Below are positions 10,826 through 22,494 of a DNA stretch of 64,000 nt, piece after piece (the stretch's first letter is position 1; each line of letters opens with the position of its first letter). A program made the translations under genes and the position numbers. Source of the DNA: Pycnopodia helianthoides (lineage: Eukaryota > Echinodermata > Asteroidea > Forcipulatida > Asteriidae). The stretch is taken from the NCBI GenBank assembly GCA_032158295.1, contig CM063258.1, positions 1,756,001 to 1,820,000 on the forward strand. Direction: 5' to 3'. Under the pieces are notes generated by a model. The model was not told where the DNA came from and did no database searches. It saw only the letters and a program-made list of their open reading frames with translations.

Positions 10826-13800
10826 CTTAACAGATAGAAAAAAAGGAGAGAAAGAGAGAAAGGGGGGAATTTAATAACATTCAAAGCAAAAGCCTAATTA
10901 TATAAATATTTACAAATCAAAAGAACTCTGAGATCGTCACTTCTTTACAATGAATCTGTGAAGATGTTGTGCGGCATAAATTTCATCAAGAGAATATTAT
11001 GTTTGATCTGATTTGAATTATGAACTCCCACCCAATTACTGCATGCGCCCTCCCTCCATGTGGAGAGGGCGTGCATGCCTGCAGTAACTGGGTGACAGTT
11101 TATCATTCCATTTACAGCCATATCCTCTAGATATTTGATGTTTTTTTTTCAAAGGTTTTTCTGAGGTAAAAAGTTTCTGCCACGATCACAACATTTTTTT
11201 CATCAGTCGTCGGATGGGAGCATTTACCATAGGTAATATTGGTGTCAGAACAAGTGTCTGTATTCAGAGAGTACTCGGTCAGAGTGTCATTCAAAAATCA
11301 GTACAAATTTTCATATCATGACTTATATAGACCTTAAGTACACCTCAAACAGTTTAAAACCCTGCGTCAAACAAGGGGGCAGTAGCGGAAGGCACATTTT
11401 TGTGTTTCTATCAAAAACATAAGAACCGTTCGGTCAAATCCAGTCAAACTCCATGTAGTCCTCTATTAGAACACCCCTTCTAGAAAGTGTAGTCATCCAT
11501 GGGGTTGAGTTCATTAACTGGTCACTATGACATACTTAATTGCCCTATAATTAAAAGTACCTTCAAAGAGCCACATTGTGCACTGCTCTACACCCCCCCC
11601 CCACACACGCTCCCCCCTCCCCCTGCCCATCACCAACTGCCCCCTGCCCCCCACTCCAACAACCATCCCCACCCCCACCTCCACCCCCACCCCCACATAC
11701 CCCAAACAGACTTAATTACCCTATAATTAAAAGTGCTTTCTAATGAGGCATTAGTTGTCTTCTAGATTTTGTTCATATCCTCGCCTTGCAGGGTTTTAAG
11801 AATAAAACAAAAAACCTTCAACATTCCCATTTTGCTGGTATGTCTCATTTTCCAAATAATTTATCTAATTTCCTTGTTTCACTTTCAGAACAACTCATTA
11901 ATACAAGCATTTTGCAATAAAGTGCAAAAGTCGAGACTTGACTTGCAGCTCCCACCTAATGTTTTCACTTGGATCAAATGTGTGTGAAATGCTTGTCTTT
12001 AAGCAGAATAACATTACACTTACCAACCGGATAGAAAGCTTTTAAAGCAATGCAAAAGAGGACGCAGACTGCCCCAAAAATAAGAAGTCTCACTGGCTCG
12101 AAGCTTAAAAAGTATGAAGCCGCCATTGAAAAAGCACTTTCAGGATTATTACGGGAGGACCGCTCCAAGGAAGCACTGACGTACTGCTCAGATACAGTGA
12201 TAGCAGTGAACAAAGCTTCAACTTCCTTCACCCTTACACCGTTCTCCTGCACTGCAACCTCCCTAGCCAAACTCTTTGCAAACTCCAGGCAGTCGCTGTC
12301 TATCAAGCGATATCGTTCAGGAACAACGCACAAGGACAGTAACTGGAAAGACCCATAATACAGGGCCGACTCCCCAACGTAGAAATTTCTAGATTTGAGA
12401 AACCAGTCAAAGTAGTACATTTTCCATCCCAAAATGTAATTCTTGTGCTTGTCCAGGCAGATGTCGTATTGTTGAAGAGGCACTGAAGTAGCCATTCTTT
12501 TGTAAGCATCATTGGGTTGTCTCAAATTAAGATTGGGACCGTCTATTATCTGGCCCCCAAACTGGTTTACCAGCAGTGTGTTGAATAACTCTTGATTAAC
12601 AACAACGATAGAGGCATGCATTTGGTAAATGCTGATGAAGACATATTTATCCTTTTCTGGTGATATTTCTGCCCTGGTTGCTTCCTGATCATAGACATTC
12701 TTGTTTAGTTACGCAGTCGTCCAGCAAGTTCAACCAAATCTTCCTCAAATAGTCTTTTGTCTATTATTTCACCAAATGAAAATCTCCCGTCGCCTGCCAT
12801 GTTGTCTGTCCAGCCAACAACGATCGTCTCAACAATACTAACTGGTAGTTTTCGTTTTTGTATGAATGTATGTATGCTACATCAAAGCTCAAAACTGGGG
12901 TCGATTTGTTTCACTTTCAAGTATAACATAAAAAAGAGCACGGAACCGTGATAAAAGCTGAAGTGATGTCATGTCACTTTGGGCCCACGCACTTTGACCA
13001 TGGAGGTGTTGACCGAGCCAAGGAGTGGTGTCAGTTTTAATGTTTTTGTAATAAACCACAATGGAAACTGACTGGAAAGAATGAAATGTTTGCCAAATTT
13101 ATGTGTTTCCATTGAAAACGAAATACATAATGAGCTTTGTGCAAATCAACATGCTTGCAACACAGGACTGTCAATGGTATTGGTACACTCTTCCAGAATA
13201 TTCTTACATCTGCTGCGCTTAAAACATCCTATAAATCTCTAACCTTGCATTCAGTGTTGTAAGAGGTGCAGCGCCCTCTTGTGGTTAAATGTAGATATGC
13301 ACTGGATGACCTTGGACACTCACAATGGAAGCTAGAAAGTAGAGCTATACATGAGTTTGTATCCTGAAGAGTTGCCTCAATAAATACGATACTAAAGAAC
13401 CCAAGAAATAGTATTAATATAGTATTCATTAAGGTCTAAACAACATGTTACAAGTGTTACTCGAGTTGGAGCTTATTAATATCAGTTATCTCATAAAGAT
13501 AAAGCATTTTATTTGAAATACTATACTCGTTATGGATTAGCAGGTCAATTTTGCATTTAAAAAAACCCTATTTTATACATGTATTTTTGTTCTTTCATGA
13601 AGGTGTTCCTGTGGCAGATGTGTTGTCATGGAGTTTGTACACAACAGCATTTGCTGCAAAGAAGTGGAAGCAATCCAGGACAAAATGGACACTGGAGTAA
13701 ACTCTGATGATCTGATATGAAAACCCCGTGTTGATACCACCTTTGGTTCAAAAGTATTGGAAGTCGAAACACCAAGAAATGTATAGAAATGTAGACCCCT

Positions 13801-16800
13801 GTCGACCTATGTTGGCCTGTTATTCAATAATGCATTTACCAACAAACGACTCATTTAGCTTGATCGCATCACATATGTTTTCTAGGGACAAAACTGAAAT
13901 CCAAATATCTTTCTCATTACCATGATTACGGTGAGCCAAAGTCCATCATCAAAGGCACTTGTTCCCCAAATATTTTTCGCTATCTGCCCCACAACGGGGG
14001 GGGGGGGACGGGTTTGAAGGGTTAATGTGCAACCATTTGACAAAACAGCCGATGACATCATTCTGAGAAAAATTGGTCAGTACATTTTTGTACGGGATGT
14101 TTTATATTCATACCCGACTTTCAATGACATTCAACCAAAATGGCCTTGAATTAGACCTTTTGACTGATGAAAAATTCCTCCTTGGAATGTAAAGACCCAT
14201 TAGTTGCTGAAATCCAATGACGCCATGTTTCCAAAGTCAGACATGAACCAAAACATCCCAGTACAAAAATGTGCTGACCCATTCTCCTCAGATATTTGAT
14301 TTTTTTCCCAAAGGTTTTTCTGAGGAAAACGTTTCTGCAACGATCACAGCATTTTTTTCATCGGTCGTCGGATGGGAGCATTTACCATAGGTAATATTTG
14401 TGTCAGAACAAGTGTCTTTATACAGATAGTACTCGTTCAGAGTGTCATTCAAAAATCAGTACAAATTTTCATATCATGACTTATATGGACCTTAAGTACA
14501 CCTCAAACAGTTTAAAACCCTGCGTCAAACAAGGGGGCAGTAGCAGAAGGCACATTTTTGTGTTTCTATCAAAAACATAAGAACCGTTCAGTCAAATGCG
14601 ATCAAACTCTATGTAGTCCTCTATTAGAACACCCCCTTTGAGATAGTGTAGTTATCCATTGAGTTCATTAACAGGTCACCATGACAGACTTAATTGCCTT
14701 ATAATCTTCAAAGAGCCACATTGTGCACTGCTCTACACCCCCCCCACACACACGCTCCCCCTCCCCCTTGCCCATCACCAACTGCCCCCTGCCCGCCCAC
14801 TCCAACAACCATCCCCACCCCCACCTCCACCCCCACCCCCACATACCCCAAACAGACTAAATGACCCTATAATTAAAAGTGCCTTCCAATGAGGCATAAG
14901 TTGTCTTCTAGATATTTTTGGGGAGCCTCGCCTCGCAGGGAATTTTAAGAATAAAACAAAAAACCTTAAACAATCCCATTTTGCTGGTATGTCTAATTTT
15001 CAAAATAATTTATCTAATTTCCTTGTTTCACTTTCAGAACAACTCATTTATATAAGCATTTTGCATCTCATATTTTTGCAATAAAGTGCAAACTTCGACA
15101 CTTGACTTGCAGGTCCCACCTAATGTTTTCACTTGGATCAAATGTGTGTGAAATGCTTGTCTTTAAGCAGAATAACATTACACTTACCAACCGGATAGAA
15201 AGCTTTTTACAGCAATGCAAAAGAGGACGCAGACTGCCCCAAAAATAAGAAGTCTCACTGGCTCGTAGCTTAAAAAGTATGAAGCCGCCATTGAAAACGC
15301 ACTTTCAGGATTATTACGGGAGGACCGCTCCAAGGAAGCACTGACATACTGCTCAGATACAGTGATAGCAGTGAACAAAGCTTCAACTTCCTTTATCCTT
15401 ACTCCGTTTTCACGCACTGCAACCTCCCTAGCCAATCTCTTTGCGAACTCCAGGCAGTCGCTGTCTATCAAGCGATATCGTTCAGGAACAACGCACAAGG
15501 ACAGTAACTGGAAAGACAGATAAGACAGGGCCGACTCCCCAACAAAGAAACTTCTAGATTTGAGAAACCAGTGTTCCTTGCCAAAATGTAATTCTTGTGC
15601 TCGTCCAGGCAGATGTGGTATTGTTGAAGAGGCACTGAAGTAGCCATTCTTTTGTAAGCATCTTTGAACTGTCTCAAATTATGATTGGGACCGTCGATCA
15701 TCTGGCCCCAAACTGGTTCAAACAGCAGTGTGTTGAATAACTCTTGATCAACAACAACGATAGAGGCGTGCATTTGGTAAATGCTGATGAAGACATATTT
15801 ATCCTTTTCTGGTGACATTTCTGCCCTGGTTGCATCCAGATCATAGACATTCTTGTTTAGTATACGCAGTTGTCCAGCAAGTTCAACCAAATCTTCCTCA
15901 AATAGTCTTTTGTCTATTATTTCACCAAACGAAAATCTCCCGTCGCCTGCCATGTTGTCTGTCCCTAATGCTGGCCAATATACATTTATACTAAATGCAA
16001 GAGCAGCAGCAACCACAGCAATTATAACGCGGTACATAAGTGTTTTCTTTTGTTGTAATATTATGTACAACTCACAGTGCATAGATCTCTACCAAAGTGC
16101 TGTAATTTTTCTACAGTACAGAGCAAGTCCTTTTTTCAATTCAACGGATGAATGATTATTGAATGAAACGGTATTGAATGCATTTCATAAATTATTAAAA
16201 ACAGGTTCAAAGGTGAATTGTACACATACAAAGCCTAAATCGATGATACATGGGCGTTGTAATGTAACTTCAGTCAACTTGCTTTTGAAATAGACAAAAG
16301 ATGCATTAGTTATGCAGGATGTCAGTGGAATTTGAAACAGGAACAGGAAGTCCTGCAAATTCTTTTAAAAAAAGGAAGAATTAGTTCCACTAAAGAAATG
16401 TCCGCGAAACTCACTAAAAATGTGCAACCCACTGACAGTTCGAGTACAATTTACTTCAATCCCTGCTAGCTAAATGGTTCAGTCCAACATTGTGCTTTCC
16501 CTGAAAGCAGATCCCGGCAGTGAGGTCCATGAGAATAACAATTTGTTTGAATTGATCTAGCTTCCATCAAACAAACAAATATTCATAAAATCAAACTTTG
16601 AAAAGATCTTGGTTGCATCCAACAAATATTTAAAAATCAGGCATTAAATTAAACCAGCATTTAATACGACAATTATTCAAAAATCAGTTCTTGAATTGAT
16701 CTAGCTTTACATTAAACAACCAAATATTCAAAAATCAGTTCTTGAATTGATCTAGCTTTACATTAAACAAACAAATATTCAAAAATCAGTTCTTGAATTG

Positions 16801-19800
16801 ATTTGGCGTTCCATTAAAAAAAGAAAATATTCAAAAATCATTCCTTGAAAAGATAATCTAATTCCTCGAAAAGATAATCTAATTCCTCAGCAATGCCAAA
16901 TCCCAGTTGTAGAGCACCTCTGCAATCATCAGAAAGCGCATCTTAATGTTGGTCAAAATGTAAATCAAAATAGCGAGGACGGCCACTGCAATGGGAAACC
17001 TTTGTGGCACATAACTGATGAAGTAGGAGAGTGTCAACATGAATGCCAGTATGGAATTGCCTCTAAACTGATCAAAAAATGTAACGACATAATGCTCAGA
17101 TTCTTGAAACACTCAGTGTATTGAACAGTTCTTTCACATCCTCATTTCTTACTCCGTTTTCTTGAACTGCAACCGCTCTGGCAAAAGTCTTTGCAAATTC
17201 GAGGCAGTCACTCGCTACCAAGCGATACCTTTTGGGAGCAACAGTCAAGGCAAGTAACTGGATATAAAGATAAGACAACGCCGACTCCCCAATGTAGAAA
17301 CTTCTAGATTGGAGGAACCAATCAAAGTAGTACATGTTGTACCTCAAAGTGTAGTTGTTGTCGTCATCTAGTGTGACGTGATATTGACGGTGGGGTACAG
17401 AATACAAAGCAATTCCTTTTTTGTCTTTGCTTATAGTTATATTTGGGCCATCAATTATTGACCCCAAACCGGCTCAAACAGCAGCGTCTTCTTGAATAAT
17501 TCTCTTTTTATGACAACGATTGATGCATGCATTTGGTGTATGCTGATGAAGATGAAACTTTTCTCTTCAATAGACCGATCCATTAAGCTCCGCCCCTTAC
17601 GTGTTGACCAATCACAACCTTGGCTATACGCCACCGAAAGTCCGACAAAGTCCGACACGCTAAAATCCCATTAGAAAAGTAAACATGCGTGCGCGCGTAC
17701 TTAAAGCGCGCACGTTCATGTCGCGAGTGTGGCATTGGAGAGACGCACATGTGCTGCACACGTGTGCAGTGGTGAGGCAGCCAATGCTGTGATTGGTCAA
17801 TATGCTAAAGGGGTGGGGCTTAATGGATCGGTCTATTGAGGTTGTGCAATTCCAAATTGGATCCAGATCGTACACACTTTTCCTCTCTGTATGAAGTACA
17901 CTGGCAAAAGATACCACAACCTCTTAAAAAGATGAGCTGTTTATGACTTCACCAAATAATAGTTCTGTGCGCTCTCCATCTGCGGAGAGGGTGGTCTTAT
18001 TTGGCCAGTAGTAATTTGAAACAGCATTAAGAAAGACAACCAACACACGTGCAAAACTTGCCATAATGTACTGTATGCTTGGTCCTCAAGTTTCCTAGAG
18101 GACGTAATGTCAAAAACAAAGCTGTCTGTGACGCTGATACCCCTAGATGCAGTGTAGACACATTTGTAGAAAAGGATTATAATGTGCTCAAACATGTATG
18201 AAGCCCCATACAACTTTGATTTTCTGACCTCTGAGCAGTTCAAGACTGGCATTCAGGTTTAATGTTCCTTGTACCTGTACGATTTGACACCGTTTTTTTT
18301 TACTACATGGGAACCAGTGAAAAGCAACAGCTACTCAGACACAAGTGGGCACCATTTATCATGTTTAGGGATAAACTTTGGGAGAAACAGTAGTATACAA
18401 ATATTGACTGCTTGGGAAGATAGGTGGCTCCGGGGATCACAGAGAGTGACTAGTTTTACTACAGCACGAGACAAAGCAGTCAATATTTGTTTTATAACAC
18501 CTCTTCCTTTGATTCTATCTGTGTACTTTAATAAAATTAATTAATTAATTCACACTTACGTACGTGGCAATCAATCGTCAAACAAAAACTGTAAAATCTT
18601 ACGTTGAAATACCGAGTTTTGACAAAATAAGAGGGTACCAGACTACTGCTGTTACGTTTGATCTCTAAACCGTATTTCAAATGCAAATATTTTGTTCATT
18701 ACACCGGGTTCGAGGTTGTCAAGCAGCTCGTTTAAATCAATGTTGAAGTCCATGTAGTCAGGGTACCAGGGTATCCATGCACTAGTACATCGGTTGCTAG
18801 GCTATCGTTGAATAGTTCGTTTGGTCGGTCAACATGTACAAGAGTAAAAATACACAACACCATGTGACACGCTCTAGGCCAATCAACAGATAGAATCAAG
18901 GGAAGGGGTGTTATAATAGCCACCATGTCACTTTGTCACTGTGGTGAGTGGTTAGACTGCATGACTTGCAATCACAAGGTTGTGGGTTCGAATTCTACCA
19001 AGCTAACTGCTGAATTCACAATGACTAAAAGAAGTATTGTCGTCTAGTTACTGAATCACAACGACAGCCACTCTTGAGACTCAATACGTCAGCCACTGTT
19101 GAGACTCAATGCGTCAGCCACTGTTGAGACTCAATACGCCAGCCACTGTTGAGACTCAATACGCCAGCCACTGTTGAGACTCAATACGCCAGCCACTGTT
19201 GAGACTCAATACGTCAGCCACTGTTGAGACTCAATACGTCAGCCACTCTTGAGACTCAATACGTCAGCCACTGTTGAGACTCAATATGTCGGCCACTGTT
19301 GAACACATCCCACACAGAATGGTCCCAGCAGTTTGACACGTCAACGCAGAGCTCAAATTTTTAGGGAAAATCTACAAGACCGCCGGGCTTGTAGCTTAAA
19401 GTTGACGAGAGCGGGACTTGAACCTGGAACCTTCGGATTAACGTGCGGTGTCATGGGGGAAATCTGTCCCCCAGAGTTTCTGTTCCTCATATGGGAAATC
19501 AACATGGACTGAAGGAGGTTGATTCAAAAGAGGGCGCTATCAGAAAAAGTTAGTCCTGCCACGACGGCACGTTAATCTAGAGGTTGCAGGTTAAAGTCCC
19601 GCTTCAGTAAATGTCTCTTTGTTCAACCCCAAATTATAGTACAAAAAGCTCAACTTACTTGCCAATGATGGTGTACTTCATGTCGAGATGGGGCTGTTTG
19701 GCGTAGGTGATGAAAAACTGCGAACCATTGGTGTTCGGCCCATTGTTGGCCATGGACACCACACCTCGGACATTGTGCTGGAAAAGAAATTCAACTAATA

Positions 19801-22128
19801 TTACAACATACAGGCTTCAGCTTATCTGTCATAAAGATGGTAAAGGTAGTAAACATACTGCAAAATTGTTTCCTCTAAAGTGTCCCCGCTGATTAAAAAC
19901 CAATTAAAGTATGTCAACAATTTGAATCTGAGACACTATTCATGCAAGAATCGTTTCTCAGATTTCTGAGGGTTGGTGTCTGTTGACGAATGCTATGGCC
20001 AAAGATGCAATTGGTACTCGCTGTCACCTCGCTAAACATGAATTCAACGTTCCTGTGAAAGTACATGAGAGTTTTTTTGCTGTCTTCTCAACAATCAGAC
20101 ACTATATTCAGCTGAAACTTTCACTGGTGACTTTTATTGTATCTTTATTGATAATTTGGCCTACTAAGAGCATTACGTTGACAAAAACCAAACGATTAAC
20201 CTACCCTTAAAAATAATTAATTCCACAATTATTTATAAATAGTTCAAATCAATCAGTGACACATTTTGTCATAGTACCTGTAGTATGACCTTTGATGTGT
20301 TTTGACAAGTTTGATTTGTTTAATTCCTAGCTGAACATGTGGCACCCGATCATTCTCACACTTTGGCCCATCACAATGGGACGAACTCCCCCAAAAATCT
20401 CTGACATGTCACTACTTATACCAGCTTCAAAACTCATTTGAAAACTAATTTTTGCGCTTAAAACTTCATACATATTTACTCATTGTAGGCCCACTTGCTT
20501 CTGCATCTCTCCTGCGCCAGGAGTGTCTTTTAGACAGACATAGCTCATTATAAATGGCCACTATTATTATGATTATTATTATGTCGTGGCCGAGCGGTCA
20601 AGTGCATCGGACTCAAGTTCTGATAGTTGAAGTATCTGGGTGTGGGTTCGATTCCCGGACAAGAGTGGCTTAGCCATTTTACCTAAAGGAACATTACAGA
20701 ATTGGTTAGAAAAAACTTGTAAAATAAACTTTTGATCACAGATTTACATAAAACTTACACGGTCTAATGATGATGATAGTAGAAAACATCCCTTGAAATA
20801 TTTCTGTCTGAAATGCCATATTTGATGAGAAATGAATAAACTAATTTTCCGATTGGAGTTTATCGCTCAGTGAGCGTTTTATTCATTTGTTGAATCTATA
20901 TGATTTCATGCAAAATGTGTAATCGGTTTTTCACTATTTTCTCGTGACCCAGATGGCCGATCGATCTCAAACTTCTACAGGTTTGTCAGTTTATGTATAT
21001 GGTGGATTACTTAAGTGCTTACACTGCCAGCAACTGTTTTGTTAACAAAAACAATTCTGTAATGTTCCTTTAACCACCCATTCACTGGCATGTTCTTAAT
21101 TAAGTGCTTACACTGCCGGGAACTTTAACAATCCATCTCTTTTTTCCTGATGGTTTATTCAACTAAATTCAATAATGTAAAGTGGGAAAATCTCTTGACA
21201 ATATTCATCAAAGGCTCCCTTCCTTTCTTAAAATCTTTACCTTGAGGTTGTCAACGATCTCATCTTCAAACTTTCTAGCCCAGATGCTGGTCCCGCCTTT
21301 TCCTGTGCCAAGTGGGTCACCCATCTGCACCATAAAGCCCTTGATGTTTCTATCACAGGTACACACAAAAAAGGCAAACATTACAACAAAAAAGTCCTTT
21401 TTCCAGAAGACGATCAGAGCATACTGATCGAAACGTCGAGTTAACCAACGGTTCTTTTCAGAACCACCCCAACTCAATAAGAGACAGTATTACATGGTTG
21501 TCACCGCAAACCTTTTCCATATCGAATTTCCACCATGCAAAGTTTCAAATCCTACTTAAAAAAGTCCTTGTATTTCTTGGATCATCTTTTCTGTCAATCA
21601 GCATGTCAGGGCTTCATTTCATAGTTCTAGTAACCGCTTCACGTCTGTATTCTGAAAAATTGTCAAGTCAGCCATTTGAAGGTCCCCAAGTTGCCAGCAT
21701 GATTTTTGTTTTAATCGACGGCTTTTTGAGAAAATTGTCTTTCCTGGTTAAAATGTAAACGGTATTGCCCGTACTGATTTTTTAAGTTTACGTTTACCAA
21801 CTTTGAAGTTTTCACTCTTAACTAGAAACTTCGGAGTAAAGCCCGGTTCCTACCTCACGCAAAAGCGAATGCGAAGCGAATTACATGACACAAAACAATC
21901 TTGTACACGCTCTTTGCCAACTGCGACGCAGGGAAATTCGCTTCGCTTTCGCAATTCCTGTGAAGTATGAACCGGGCTAAACACACGAGAACAAACCAAC
22001 CTGTGGATTAAGGAGTTGTCATAGTAACCACTTGCACAGAGCGCCAGGAAGTTTTCACTTGCTTTGGGAGCTTGCTCACAGAACAGCTCGATCTTCAGGT
22101 CGCCAACATCGGTATGCAGTGTGACCGC
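10690..22128 (-). CDS. PPIL3: PPIL3, cyclophilin-type peptidyl-prolyl isomerase (4 exons, first exon missing)
   Basis: PPIL3 is a small nuclear cyclophilin found in spliceosomes, with a single peptidyl-prolyl isomerase-like domain. Exons on the minus strand are 22128-22001, 21349-21241, 19777-19659 and 10825-10690. All have AG/GT borders and their phases join without a shift (128, 109, 119 and 136 bp). The joined product is 163 residues plus an initiator Met, against about 161 in human. Recognisable stretches are [70 protein letters not shown] and [19 protein letters not shown]. Exon 2 begins with GCG in phase 0, so an upstream exon must supply ATG; I could not pick it. The 8.8-kb last intron holds three decayed copies of another gene family. 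Confidence 0.92.
11120..12830. repeat. Segmental duplication, copy A
   Basis: This interval and 14285-15960 are closely similar over about 1.7 kb. The shared part includes noncoding sequence (CATTTTTTTCATCAGTCGTC, a C-rich run at about 11590-11700, and CAGAACAACTCATT) and the minus-strand exon. The offset grows from about 3.16 to 3.21 kb through indels. Confidence 0.9.
12024..12715 (-). pseudogene. Unknown two-membrane-segment protein, copy 1 (damaged)
   Basis: The minus-strand frame reads [20 protein letters not shown], later [60 protein letters not shown], and ends in a hydrophobic segment around [21 protein letters not shown] consensus donor GTAAGT follows YPVG at 12023-12018, so this is an exon and not a complete ORF. 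Relative to copy 2, one base is missing near 12713 (GTTTAGTTACGC against GTTTAGTATACGC), which brings a stop in frame and cuts off the N-terminal part. I recognise no family. It probably was a membrane protein; function unknown. Confidence 0.6.
12950..14284. other. Spacer between duplicated copies
   Basis: No supported gene. A 66-codon minus-strand ORF at 13429-13229 starts with a signal-peptide-like [19 protein letters not shown] and has five cysteines, but no relative or splice evidence supports it. A CTCF-like word lies at 13271-13284, and a G-run near 13996-14008. Confidence 0.4.
13271..13284 (-). promoter_or_regulatory. CTCF-like motif
   Basis: On the minus strand it reads CCACAAGAGGGCGC, which matches the core of the metazoan CTCF consensus. 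Motif match only; the surrounding bases may be part of a dispersed repeat. Confidence 0.35.
14285..15960. repeat. Segmental duplication, copy B
   Basis: Partner of 11120-12830. The C-rich run and the membrane-protein exon are present in the same order and orientation. The two copies diverge beyond about 15960. Confidence 0.9.
15188..16037 (-). pseudogene. Unknown two-membrane-segment protein, copy 2 (frameshifted)
   Basis: This is the most complete N-terminus of the family. ATG at 16037-16035 opens [20 protein letters not shown] (a membrane segment or signal anchor), then [40 protein letters not shown] and [20 protein letters not shown]. Near 15575 about 13 bp are missing compared with copy 1 (the MYYFDWF region), so the frame shifts. 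The remainder, [20 protein letters not shown] through [20 protein letters not shown], is in another frame. The same GTAAGT donor ends the exon at 15187. A pseudogene in this sequence, unless the gap is an assembly error. Confidence 0.6.
16545..16850. repeat. 52-bp degenerate tandem repeat
   Basis: Units contain ATTCAAAAATCAGTTCTTGA and ATTGATCTAGCTTTACATTA. Clear copies start near 16674, 16726 and 16777, with more degenerate ones on either side. Confidence 0.8.
16885..17890 (-). pseudogene. Unknown two-membrane-segment protein, copy 3 (broken, with MITE insertion)
   Basis: A more diverged member. Pieces in different frames read [14 protein letters not shown], then [20 protein letters not shown], then [40 protein letters not shown] and a hydrophobic end around [18 protein letters not shown]. 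Frame breaks lie near 17460 and 17105, and a 273-bp MITE interrupts the coding part at 17567-17839. Clearly non-functional as written. Confidence 0.65.
17567..17839. mobile_element. 273-bp MITE with about 60-bp terminal inverted repeats
   Basis: The ends are TCAATAGACCGATCCATTAA and its reverse complement. The inverted similarity continues inward through CCGCCCCT/CCACCCCT and GACCAATCACA on both arms. No clear target duplication. The element splits the coding sequence of copy 3. Confidence 0.85.
17891..18940. other. PPIL3 intron sequence
   Basis: Intronic. ORFs here are short and unsupported. The words GATTCTATCTGT (near 18510) and ACAGATAGAATC (near 18888) form a loose inverted pair. Confidence 0.35.
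18941..19010 (+). mobile_element. tRNA-derived SINE head (degenerate)
   Basis: An A-box-like TGGTGAGTGG and a B-box-like GGTTCGAATTC are spaced as in a tRNA promoter. The B box has one change and the acceptor stem does not pair, so this is not a functional tRNA gene. Confidence 0.5.
19063..19302. repeat. 25-bp minisatellite, about 9.6 copies
   Basis: The unit is GTCAGCCACTGTTGAGACTC plus AATAC, with variants GCC for GTC and CTCTTG for CTGTTG. Units abut with no spacers, so this is not a CRISPR array. Confidence 0.95.
19385..19640. mobile_element. Inverted tRNA-SINE pieces
   Basis: GCGGGACTTGAACCTGGAAC (about 19411) and GAGGTTGCAGGTTAAAGTCC (about 19581) form two inverted arms flanking about 120 bp. 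The following TTTGTTCAACCCCAAATTAT is shared with the SINE at 47225-47350. Confidence 0.55.
19659..19777 (-). CDS. PPIL3: PPIL3 exon with the [15 protein letters not shown] core
   Basis: The acceptor is TTTTCCAG just above 19777 and the donor is GTAAGT below 19659. It encodes [39 protein letters not shown]. The cyclophilin A residues W121 and H126 are not kept (the region reads PHLDMKYT), which fits PPIL3. Confidence 0.93.
20330..20579 (+). mobile_element. Non-LTR retrotransposon 3' tail
   Basis: The plus strand reads [13 protein letters not shown], a stop, then [12 protein letters not shown] and a stop. This resembles the conserved LINE C-terminus pattern (WNSLP...SFKS.LKT.LF). It ends in ATT-rich simple sequence. 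Degenerate. Confidence 0.6.
20580..20675 (+). mobile_element. tRNA-Leu-like SINE head
   Basis: Perfect A box TGGCCGAGCGG and B box GGTTCGATTCC, with GACTCAAGTTC as in tRNA-Leu(CAA). The acceptor and T stems do not pair properly, so it is a SINE or tRNA relic. A TTAA element follows immediately and may have cut it. Confidence 0.6.
20683..21073 (+). mobile_element. TTAA-flanked palindromic element, type 1, copy 1
   Basis: The ends are AAAGGAACATTACAGAATTG and its inverse ending TGTTCCTTTAA. The body carries a central CGCTCAGTGAGCG. The right flank is TTAA and the left is CTAA, a single change. Confidence 0.95.
21241..21349 (-). CDS. PPIL3: PPIL3 exon with the [12 protein letters not shown] core
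   Basis: The acceptor is CTGTGATAG and the donor is AAG|GTAAAG. It encodes [36 protein letters not shown], with the F and Q of the active-site loop. Confidence 0.93.
21380..21478 (+). mobile_element. Dispersed-repeat fragment, possible retroelement end
   Basis: ATACTGATCGAAACGTCGAG followed by CGGTTCTTTTCAGAACC (a short hairpin) resembles repeat tails seen widely in marine invertebrates, perhaps from a Penelope-like element. It lies just outside the PPIL3 exon at 21241-21349. Assignment uncertain. Confidence 0.3.
21840..21979. mobile_element. 140-bp palindromic MITE
   Basis: The ends are AGCCCGGTTCCTAC and GAACCGGGCT. The internal GCGAATGCGAAGCGAATT and AATTCGCTTCGCTTTCGC are inverted partners. 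It lies in the PPIL3 intron, about 20 bp from an exon donor. Confidence 0.85.
22001..22128 (-). CDS. PPIL3: PPIL3 first recognised coding exon
   Basis: The acceptor is TCTCTTGTAG and the donor is CACAG|GTTGGT. It encodes [42 protein letters not shown] and two bases of an Arg codon. The start codon must lie in an upstream exon ending in phase 0. Confidence 0.92.
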
Positions 22129-22494
22129 CTACAAGAGACAAAATAAAGGTTTATAAATACACATTAGTAAGGTTGAGAGAACAAATTTTGACAGATCTGT
22201 CCATAACATAGAATTAAGCAGAGTAGTGTATTGAGAGAGTTGAAACAACCAACAATTAAAAGCCATTTTTGGTCAACAAAACCACATGTGTGCACACAGG
22301 GTGCCAGACTAGACTGCACACTGGGTTGTGCCACAAATATGGATCGTAAATGGCATCCAGCAGCCATGTGACCGAAGAAAACTGGTCCCTTCATGTCGCA
22401 ACTCTCTCATACAGCACTGGTATTACCGTAAGTTGATCTTGATGCAGATTAAAAACTTCCCTTATAATATTTTTGCCCAAAATGATACCGATTT

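Noticed and set aside
11499..11726. Pro/His-rich ORF
   Set aside because: It translates a C-rich simple-sequence run that is duplicated at 14735-14850.
13229..13429. Small secreted cysteine-containing peptide
   Set aside because: A signal-like start is present, but there is no homolog, splice site or codon bias. Part of the frame lies over the CTCF-like word, which also occurs elsewhere.
19063..19302. CRISPR array
   Set aside because: The 25-bp units abut without unique spacers, and the genome is eukaryotic.
20580..20675. A functional tRNA-Leu gene
   Set aside because: A and B boxes are perfect, but the acceptor stem does not pair and the T stem is broken.
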